A stretch of DNA of 20,130 bases from CAVQGZ01 sp964400785 (GTDB lineage Bacteria > Actinomycetota > Actinomycetes > Jiangellales > Jiangellaceae): positions 1-20,130 of the forward strand of contig CAYNWB010000039.1 of assembly GCA_964400785.1 (NCBI GenBank). Direction: 5' to 3'. Shown here piece by piece: positions 14,972 through 20,130 of the stretch; the first letter of the stretch is position 1, and the number at the start of each line of letters is the position of its first letter. Made by a program: the position numbers and the translations under genes. The notes beneath the pieces are model-generated. The model was not told where the DNA came from. It was given only the letters and a program-made list of their open reading frames with translations, and did no database searches.

Positions 14972-15000
14972 ATTGTGTCAGACACATTCGGATTGGGCAA
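14972..15000 (-). promoter_or_regulatory. Toxin-antitoxin operon promoter with -35 and -10 boxes
   Basis: On the minus strand TTGCCC (15000-14995), a 17-base spacer, then CACAAT (14977-14972). The -10 ends six bases before the GTG at 14965, so the start point would fall on the start codon. The spacer and -10 box contain a perfect palindrome. Confidence 0.55.
14974..14986. promoter_or_regulatory. Palindromic operator of the toxin-antitoxin operon
   Basis: TGTGTC-A-GACACA is a perfect inverted repeat with a one-base centre, lying across the -10 box and spacer of the operon promoter. This is the expected place for autorepression by a ribbon-helix-helix antitoxin. Confidence 0.6.
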
Positions 15001-15213
15001 TCGTGCGATGACCGCGCCAACAGTGCTGATGACCGGTAGGTGGTATGCCGTCCTCATCGCGGCTAAAGGCGGGCGTTCGATCGGGCGTATGTCCGTGCGT
15101 CATCGGCGGCGCTGTCCATGCACGCTCGGCGAGGATGTGGTAGCGAGGGAGGGCTGGCGGCTGGGTGACGCACCGAGATCGGCGAGCATCGCTGGTGGTG
15201 CTGGTCGCCGGGG

Positions 15214-15219
15214 TACGTT
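15214..15219 (+). promoter_or_regulatory. Putative -10 box for a leaderless adenylate cyclase mRNA
   Basis: TACGTT fits TANNNT and ends six bases before GTG 15226. No Shine-Dalgarno sequence precedes the GTG. No clear -35 box is visible. Confidence 0.4.
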
Positions 15220-15225
15220 CCGGCG

Positions 15226-16458
15226 GTGACTGGTCTCACTGCCCTGCGTCGCCTCTGGGGTCGGATCATGGATGTGGGCTCGTATCCGGGTGAGTCCGAT
15301 GTTCAGCGGGGGAAGCGGCGGATCGTTGTCGGGTACGTCGTCGTCGGGGTTCTGCCGCGGGTCCTGTTCGCGACCGATTCGTTGTCCCAGGGGCGGACGG
15401 CCGTTGCTGTGGTGGACTACACGGCGGCGTTGCTGCCGGTCCTGGCGCTGGTCGTGCTGGCCCGTCGGCCGCACTGGTACGTGGGGATCGTCAACGTCCT
15501 GCTGGGGGCGATCATGATCGAGAATGCCATCCCCACGGTGCTGCTGGGCGGTCTGGTCGAGGCTGACCTGCTCATGGCCTTCGGTCTGCTGTCGGTCATC
15601 GGGTCACAGATCGCTCTGAGCCGGCGGGCGGGGTCGTGGTGGCTCGTCACCTACCTCGTGACCCTCACCGTGACCACGGCGGTGGCCGACGCTGTCGACC
15701 CGGTCTACGACTCCGAGTGGACCTCCGCCGGCGTCGCTTCGACGCTGGTCGGTGTCACGGTTCTGATGTTCGCGGCGATGGCCTACTTCGTGGGCCAGCG
15801 CGACCGTTACCAGCAGGAGTCCGACGACCTGTTGCACAACATCCTTCCGGAGCAAATCGCAGCGCGACTCAAGGCCGACTCCTCGATGATCGCCGACGGC
15901 GTCGACGATGCGTCGGTGCTGTTCGCCGACATCGTCGGGTTCACCTCACTGTCCGCGCAGCACAGCCCCGAACGGATCGTCCGCATGCTCGACTCGGTGT
16001 TCACCCGGCTCGACGCGCTGGTGGACGAGTTCGGCCTGGAGAAGATCAAGACCATCGGGGACGCCTACATGGTGGCGGCAGGTATCCCCACACCTCGCCA
16101 GGATCATGCCCGGGTGCTGGCCCGGTTCGCCCTGGCCGCCCGGGATGAGCTGGCCGAGCACAACCTCACCACCGATACCCCTGTGCAGTTGCGGATCGGG
16201 ATCAACTCCGGGCCGGTAGTCGCCGGCGTGATCGGACGACGGCGGTTCCTCTACGACCTGTGGGGCGACACCGTCAACACCGCCTCCCGGATGGAGTCCC
16301 ACGGCCTGCCCGGCCAGATCCAGATCACCGAGACCACACGGGCCCTGCTGGACGGCGAGTTCGCCTGCACCGAGCGCGGGGTCATCGAGGTGAAGGGCAA
16401 AGGGCCGACCCGCACGTGGTTCCTAGACTCGGAGACGGTCCCGGCATTGGCTCCCTGA
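15226..16458 (+). CDS. Membrane-bound class III adenylate cyclase
   Basis: Makes cyclic AMP from ATP; 410 aa. About six hydrophobic segments (roughly residues 34-190) form the N-terminal membrane domain. A short linker with LLHNILPEQIAARLK, the usual transducer element before the catalytic domain, comes next with no HAMP domain. The catalytic domain has metal ligands D235 (LFADIVGFT) and D279 (IGDAYM), the transition-state pair N351 and R355 (GDTVNTASRM), and K275 with D344, the pair that selects adenine over guanine. All key residues are present, so it should be active as a homodimer. It starts at GTG 15226 behind a -10-like box. No cAMP-binding effector is visible in the window. The signal sensed by the membrane domain is unknown. 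Confidence 0.92.
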   Translation: MTGLTALRRLWGRIMDVGSYPGESDVQRGKRRIVVGYVVVGVLPRVLFATDSLSQGRTAVAVVDYTAALLPVLALVVLARRPHWYVGIVNVLLGAIMIENAIPTVLLGGLVEADLLMAFGLLSVIGSQIALSRRAGSWWLVTYLVTLTVTTAVADAVDPVYDSEWTSAGVASTLVGVTVLMFAAMAYFVGQRDRYQQESDDLLHNILPEQIAARLKADSSMIADGVDDASVLFADIVGFTSLSAQHSPERIVRMLDSVFTRLDALVDEFGLEKIKTIGDAYMVAAGIPTPRQDHARVLARFALAARDELAEHNLTTDTPVQLRIGINSGPVVAGVIGRRRFLYDLWGDTVNTASRMESHGLPGQIQITETTRALLDGEFACTERGVIEVKGKGPTRTWFLDSETVPALAP

Positions 16459-16547
16459 AGTCCAACCGTCGAACCGTGCCCGACAGGAGTCGCCAGACTC
16501 TCGGCAGGGTCGCGCTGCTCGTGAGGCGCTTGAGAACCGCAACAACA

Positions 16548-16566
16548 GCGGCAGTTGAGGGCGTTC
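16548..16566 (+). repeat. 19-bp direct repeat, right copy
   Basis: GCGGCAGTTGAGGGCGTTC; 18 of 19 bases match the copy at 14381-14399. It lies between the convergent cyclase and response regulator genes. Confidence 0.45.
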
Positions 16567-16579
16567 GGGGCGCCCCCGA
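16565..16579. terminator. Hairpin between convergent genes, possible bidirectional terminator
   Basis: TCGGGG-CGC-CCCCGA forms a six-pair GC-rich stem with a three-base loop. No T run follows on either strand, so termination is uncertain. Confidence 0.3.
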
Positions 16580-16600
16580 GGGACCCGTTCCTCGCGCCAC

Positions 16601-16623
16601 GGCGTGGGGAGGTCGGCCACGCC
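16601..16623 (-). terminator. Hairpin just after the response regulator stop
   Basis: GGCGTGG and CCACGCC pair across a nine-base loop, six bases beyond the stop codon of the response regulator. There is no U tract, as is common for actinobacterial hairpin terminators. Weak call. Confidence 0.33.
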
Positions 16624-16629
16624 TGGCTG

Positions 16630-17286
16630 TCAGGTCGTCTCGGTGGGGCTTCCGAGGCCGGCGTCTCGGGCTTGGACGATGGCTTCGGCCCGGGTGGTGA
16701 CGTGCAGCTTGGCGAAGATGCTGGTGACGTGGTTGCCCACGGTGCTGGGTGAGAGCCCGAGGCGGGCGGCGATGGTGGCGTTGCCGAGACCGGTGGCGAT
16801 CAGTCCGAGGACCTCTCTCTCGCGTGGGGTGAGGGTCGGGAAGGGTGGCTGGTCACTGGGGCCGCCGCTGGTGCGGCCGGTGAGCAGGTGGGGGGTGAGC
16901 CCGGGGCTGAGGATGGTGTGTCCGTGGGCGACGGCGGCCAGTGCGCGTAGCACGTCGTCGGGGTCGGCTCCTTTGAGGAGGTAGCCGTGGGCGCCGGCGG
17001 TGATGGCGGCGGCGACGGTGGGGTGGGCGTCGTCCATGGTGAGCATGAGCACGGCAACGTCGGGGGCGACCCGTCGCAGTTCGTGGAGGACGGCGATGCC
17101 GGAGGTGTCGGGCAGGTGGATGTCGAGGACGAGGACGTCGGGCTTGTCGACGACGGCGCAGCGCACGGCCTCGGCGCCGGTGCCGGCCTCGGCGATGAGG
17201 TCGAATCCGTCGGTGGCGACCAGGAGCGCCTTGAGTCCTTCGCGGACGATGGCGTGGTCATCAGCGATCGCGACCCGCACGGTCAT
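16630..17286 (-). CDS. NarL/FixJ-family response regulator
   Basis: Transcription regulator of a two-component system, 218 aa. The receiver domain has acidic D9/D10 (IADDHAIVREG), the phosphorylated D55 in LVLDIHLPD and the conserved lysine in GYLLKGADPDD. The C-terminal LuxR-type helix-turn-helix begins LTPREREVLGLIATG and continues IAARLGLSPSTVGNHV. Its ATG at 17286 overlaps the kinase TGA (ATGA), so the two proteins are made together. It probably binds the inverted repeats in the divergent promoter region at 19.2-19.3 kb, which is inference. A hairpin follows the stop. Confidence 0.94.
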   Translation of the reverse strand: MTVRVAIADDHAIVREGLKALLVATDGFDLIAEAGTGAEAVRCAVVDKPDVLVLDIHLPDTSGIAVLHELRRVAPDVAVLMLTMDDAHPTVAAAITAGAHGYLLKGADPDDVLRALAAVAHGHTILSPGLTPHLLTGRTSGGPSDQPPFPTLTPREREVLGLIATGLGNATIAARLGLSPSTVGNHVTSIFAKLHVTTRAEAIVQARDAGLGSPTETT

Positions 17287-19212
17287 CGGGGGCTCCGTCC
17301 GCAGGGGAGGCTGGCTTCCACGCGTCCGCCGGCGGGGGTGGGTGTGGCGGTCAGCCGGNNNNNNNNNNNNNNNNNNNNNNNNNNNNNNNNNNNNNNNNNN
17401 NNNNNNNNNNNNNNNNATGTTGCCGCTGACCACCCCGGCGTCGAGCCGGCCGCTGGCGTGGCGCACGATGTTGGTTAGGGCTTCGGTGGCGATCCGGTAG
17501 AGGGCCACGTCGAGCGCGGCCGGCAGCGGCGGCATGGGGTCGGGGCAGTCCAGGCGCACCCGCAGGGGGTGCAGGGTGTCGGCGTGCTGCCGGATCGCGG
17601 GGATGAGTCCGAGGGTGTCCAGCGAGGGCGGCCGCAGGTCGCGCACGATCCGGCGGACCTCGCCGATAGCTTCTGTGGTCTGTGCCCGGATCTGGTCCAT
17701 CAGCGCGGTGGCCTGGGCGGGGTCGGTGTCGGCCATTCGGCGGGCGGCGTCGGCCTTGAGCTGCACACCGGTCAGGACCGGCCCGAGCCCATCGTGCAGG
17801 TCGCGGCGGAGCCGGCTGCGTTCGGCCTCCCGCGCGGCCACCAGGGACTGGCGGGCGTCTTGCAGGTCGGCGGCGTAGTGGGTGGCTTGCACGCTGACCG
17901 CGAGGGAGGCGGCCAGCGGTCGGAGGACCGCGGCGTCTTTGGGGTCCAGCCGCTTCTCGCCGCGGCGTAACCCGATCGTGAGTTCACCCACCGGGGCGTC
18001 ACCCAGGAGCAGCGGCACACGCTCGTCCACGGCCCCGGGCTGGCCGGCGGATGCCACGACTGCGCCGTCGACGGTGATCGCGGCAGCCGGGTAGTTCAGC
18101 GTCCGGCACATCACTGCCAGGACCTCGTCCAGGCCCTCGGGCACGGTCGGGTCGAGTCGCCCGAGCTGTTCACCGACGACGGCCAGGGCACGGGCCGGGT
18201 CGCGGGCGGCGCCGTAGAACAGCCAGTCCACCCGCCGCCGCAGCCACACCCGCAGCGGGTTGAACGCCAACGCGATCAGAACCGTGGCCAGCACCGGTGG
18301 ACCGAGCGGTTGTCGGGCCGCGAAGGTGGCCTCCCCGAGGGCCACCACCGTCACATAGGTGGCCACCGCGAGCCCGGTCAGCAGCAGGTACAGCACTGTG
18401 CGCGACATCACCAGCTGGATGTCGAGCAGCTGGTAGCGCAGCATCGCGATCAGGATCGCGACCGGCAGGAGCGCGATCGGCGCCACCCCGAGGAAGCTCT
18501 CCAGCCCCAGCACGCTGTCCACGGTGAACGCGGCCACCATGATCAGCCCGGCCAGCAGCACCCACAGCAACCGGCGACGGGTCACCTCGTCCCCACGTCG
18601 GTACCGCACCGCCAGCCCGGCCACCCCGGCCGCGTACGTCAGCAGCACCGCGACACCTGCCACAGTGCTCAGCGGCCCGACGAGCTGGTCCAGGGCGGNN
18701 NNNNNNNNGGCCGAGGTGGTGTCCTGCGGGCCCAGGGTGAACACCACCAGCCCTGCCGCAGCACCGGTCCCGGCTACCAGCAGCACCCACCACCAGCGGC
18801 GTCCCGGTAGCCGCCCGTCCGGGAACAGCAGCACCGTCAGCGGCAGGGCCAGTGTGACCGCCAGCGGCCACCCGACGCTGGCGGCGTCTGCCAGCAGCCG
18901 CCACCCCGGGCCGGACTCACCCGGGCTGGTGCCCCACGCCAGCACCGCGAACCCGGCGGCGCTGACCAGGAACCCCAGCCCAGCCGCCAGCAGCAGCCAG
19001 CCGACCGGGTTTCCCGGCCGCTGCCGGGCGATCGGGTAGCCCGGCAGCGCCAGCGCCAGGCCCAGCAGGGTGCTGCTGACCACGAACCCGTCGACCAGTT
19101 CCGCCCAGCTCAACCCGGACACCGCCGAGGCCGCCACCGCCGCGGCGGCCAGCGCCAGCGCCGCCCCCAGCGCCACGTCGGCGCTGATGCGCCCACCGCG
19201 GTCGCCTGCCAT
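17283..19212 (-). CDS. NarL-type sensor histidine kinase, interrupted by two N runs
   Basis: Membrane sensor kinase partner of the adjacent regulator, about 640 aa as assembled. The N-terminal half has eight to ten hydrophobic segments with PIARQRPGNPVGWLLLAAG and RYQLLDIQLVMSRT, a common actinobacterial sensor arrangement. A GAF-like region (about 390-500) precedes the HisKA_3 motif EAERSRLRRDLHDGLGPVL with the phosphorylated histidine. The ATPase N box TEALTNIVRHAS is present, but the N run at 17359-17416 hides the rest of the ATPase core. After that gap the true C-terminus, RLTATPTPAGGRVEASLP and then GRSPR, is in another frame and stops at 17283. ATG 19212 lacks a clear Shine-Dalgarno sequence, so the start is the least certain part. 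Confidence 0.87.
17359..17416. other. Assembly gap (58 N) inside the kinase ATPase domain
   Basis: The reading frame of the kinase differs on the two sides, so 58 is not the true length. If the other gap keeps frame, the real length must be a multiple of three. Confidence 0.97.
18699..18708. other. Assembly gap (10 N) in the kinase membrane domain
   Basis: Sensible kinase sequence continues in the same frame on both sides (LGPQDTTSA before and ALDQLVGPL after, reading the minus strand), so the true length should equal 1 modulo 3. Confidence 0.97.
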
Positions 19213-19246
19213 GGGCTCATGGTGGACCCACACCCCCACCAGCACA

Positions 19247-19262
19247 TAGGGGCCAGCCCCTA
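19247..19262. promoter_or_regulatory. Inverted repeat, operator candidate 1 of the two-component system
   Basis: TAGGGGCCAGCCCCTA is a perfect 16-bp palindrome, 34 bases upstream of the kinase ATG and next to TATGTG on the minus strand, a possible -10. The response regulator is the obvious candidate ligand. Confidence 0.5.
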
Positions 19263-19290
19263 CCGGGCCCGGACATGCGCCCGCCCGCCG

Positions 19291-19307
19291 TAGGGGCCCG
19301 ACCCCTT
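19291..19307. promoter_or_regulatory. Inverted repeat, operator candidate 2 of the two-component system
   Basis: TAGGGGCCCGACCCCTT repeats the same TAGGGG/CCCCT arms with a spacer one base longer and one mismatch. Its centre is about 44 bases (four helical turns) from that of candidate 1, and it lies 65 bases upstream of the divergent membrane protein gene. Confidence 0.45.
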
Positions 19308-19372
19308 CGCCGCGCCCTCCCGACGGCCCACGCTCGGATCGTCGGCAGCCCTGGACCCGGAAGGACACCGCG

Positions 19373-20110
19373 ATGAGCCGCACCACAGCCCCCGACCCCA
19401 CCACTCCTGGCGAAACGTCAGCCCGCCCCGTGTGGGACCCGCGCGGCTACTACCGCCGCGCCCTGGCCGTCGTCGCCCCCATCCCACTCGCCGCGATGGC
19501 CCTGGTCTACCTACTGCAGCCCGCCCCGGCCGGAGGCACGTTCGAGCAGACCTACGCCGCCGTCGTAGAGAACCCCGGCATCGTCAACGCCCTCACCCCG
19601 CTGGCATGGCTGTTCTTCGCCTTCCTCATCCCCGCCGTGCTCGCCGCGGCTGCCGTGTCCTGGCGCCGCGTCCCCCGACTCACCGCGATCGCGACCAGCT
19701 TCTGCCTGCCCGCCTTCGCCGCCGCCTTCGGGTCCCTGCCCCCCGGCTCGGACCTGCACGCCCTGCTCACCTACAACCTCGGCCTCGACGTCGCCGACCA
19801 GGCCGCCCTCGAGACCACCTGGTGGGAGCAGCCCATCGCGCTGATCAGCAGCCTGCTCTTCCTCGTCGGCATCGTCATCGGCCTCAGTCTGCTCGGCATC
19901 GCCCTGTGGCGCAGCCGCCGCGTCCCCACCTGGATGGCTATCGCGCTCATCCTCGGCGCCGCCACCCACCCCTTCCTGCCCACCAACCTCACCCAGGGCA
20001 TCGGGCTGCTTGTCGCCGCCGTCGGATTCAGCGGCGCCAGCCTCGCCCTGCTGCGCATGACCAACGACCAGTTCGCCCCCAGCCCGACCCCCGGCAGCGA
20101 TCCGACCTGA
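19373..20110 (+). CDS. Multi-pass membrane protein of unknown function
   Basis: I do not recognise a characterised family (it resembles DUF4386-type membrane proteins only in general build). The 245-aa protein has a short hydrophilic N-terminus, then about six hydrophobic segments at roughly 28-48, 70-92, 100-118, 152-176, 186-202 and 208-226, and a short Pro-rich tail. There is no enzyme motif. The start is firm: GGAAGGA lies seven bases before ATG 19373. It is divergent from the two-component operon across 160 bases that carry two similar inverted repeats, so it is a likely regulon member, perhaps an accessory or output protein of that sensor system. An ATG at 20111, directly after its stop, may start another gene that leaves the window, but only six codons are visible. 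Confidence 0.8.
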   Translation: MSRTTAPDPTTPGETSARPVWDPRGYYRRALAVVAPIPLAAMALVYLLQPAPAGGTFEQTYAAVVENPGIVNALTPLAWLFFAFLIPAVLAAAAVSWRRVPRLTAIATSFCLPAFAAAFGSLPPGSDLHALLTYNLGLDVADQAALETTWWEQPIALISSLLFLVGIVIGLSLLGIALWRSRRVPTWMAIALILGAATHPFLPTNLTQGIGLLVAAVGFSGASLALLRMTNDQFAPSPTPGSDPT

Positions 20111-20130
20111 ATGACGATTCCCCGGACCCC

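Larger units (their letters stand above)
14966..15225. other. Divergent intergenic region between toxin-antitoxin operon and adenylate cyclase
   Basis: 260 bases. It holds the toxin-antitoxin promoter and operator at the left and a -10-like box for the cyclase at the right end. Nothing recognisable lies in 15001-15213: no ORF with a ribosome binding site and no strong hairpin. Confidence 0.5.

Noticed and set aside
16630..19404. Single 924-codon frame joining histidine kinase and response regulator (hybrid protein)
   Set aside because: The frame passes through the mis-sized N run. The true kinase end and stop codon are visible in another frame, overlapping the regulator ATG.

Overview
The window comes from a high-GC actinobacterium. 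The protein families, a housekeeping sigma factor of the HrdB/SigA type and frequent GTG starts all point there. I cannot place it below class level. It is draft assembly: two N runs (17359-17416 and 18699-18708) interrupt one gene. I see no rRNA, tRNA, CRISPR array, integrase or transposase, and no gene-free stretch longer than about 260 bases.

Layout. 1-9.2 kb is chromosomal housekeeping on alternating strands: an ATP-dependent DNA ligase (cut by the left edge), an SGNH hydrolase, a ThrE-type amino-acid exporter, a gamma-glutamyltransferase-like protein, DNA polymerase IV with a C-terminal extension, a DUF4192 protein and a GCS2-type carboxylate-amine ligase. 9.2-10.9 kb (minus strand) is a lipid pair: a patatin-like hydrolase followed by a PlsC-type acyltransferase that is broken by a frameshift and has lost its first catalytic motif. 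11.0-14.2 kb (plus strand) holds a universal stress protein translationally coupled to an HhH-GPD base-excision repair protein, then the principal sigma factor, preceded by a sequence matching a SigR/SigH-type oxidative-stress promoter, then a second universal stress protein. 14.4-20.1 kb looks accessory: a BrnT/BrnA-like toxin-antitoxin operon with a palindrome over its own leaderless promoter, a six-TM class III adenylate cyclase, a NarL-type two-component system (kinase and regulator overlapping by ATGA) and a divergent membrane protein. The divergent intergenic region carries two copies of a TAGGGG-N4/5-CCCCT(A/T) inverted repeat.

How the parts fit. DNA ligase, Pol IV and the HhH-GPD protein are DNA-repair functions, but they sit in separate transcription units and I see no SOS box. 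The stress theme (two USP proteins, a possible SigR-type promoter on sigA) suggests a link between the core transcription machinery and thiol/oxidative stress, as described for hrdB in Streptomyces. I found no clear new multi-gene defence or metabolic system. The best leads are the promoter-level signals (sigA, the toxin-antitoxin operon, the two-component operator pair), the broken acyltransferase and a near-identical 19-bp repeat bracketing the toxin-antitoxin plus cyclase segment.
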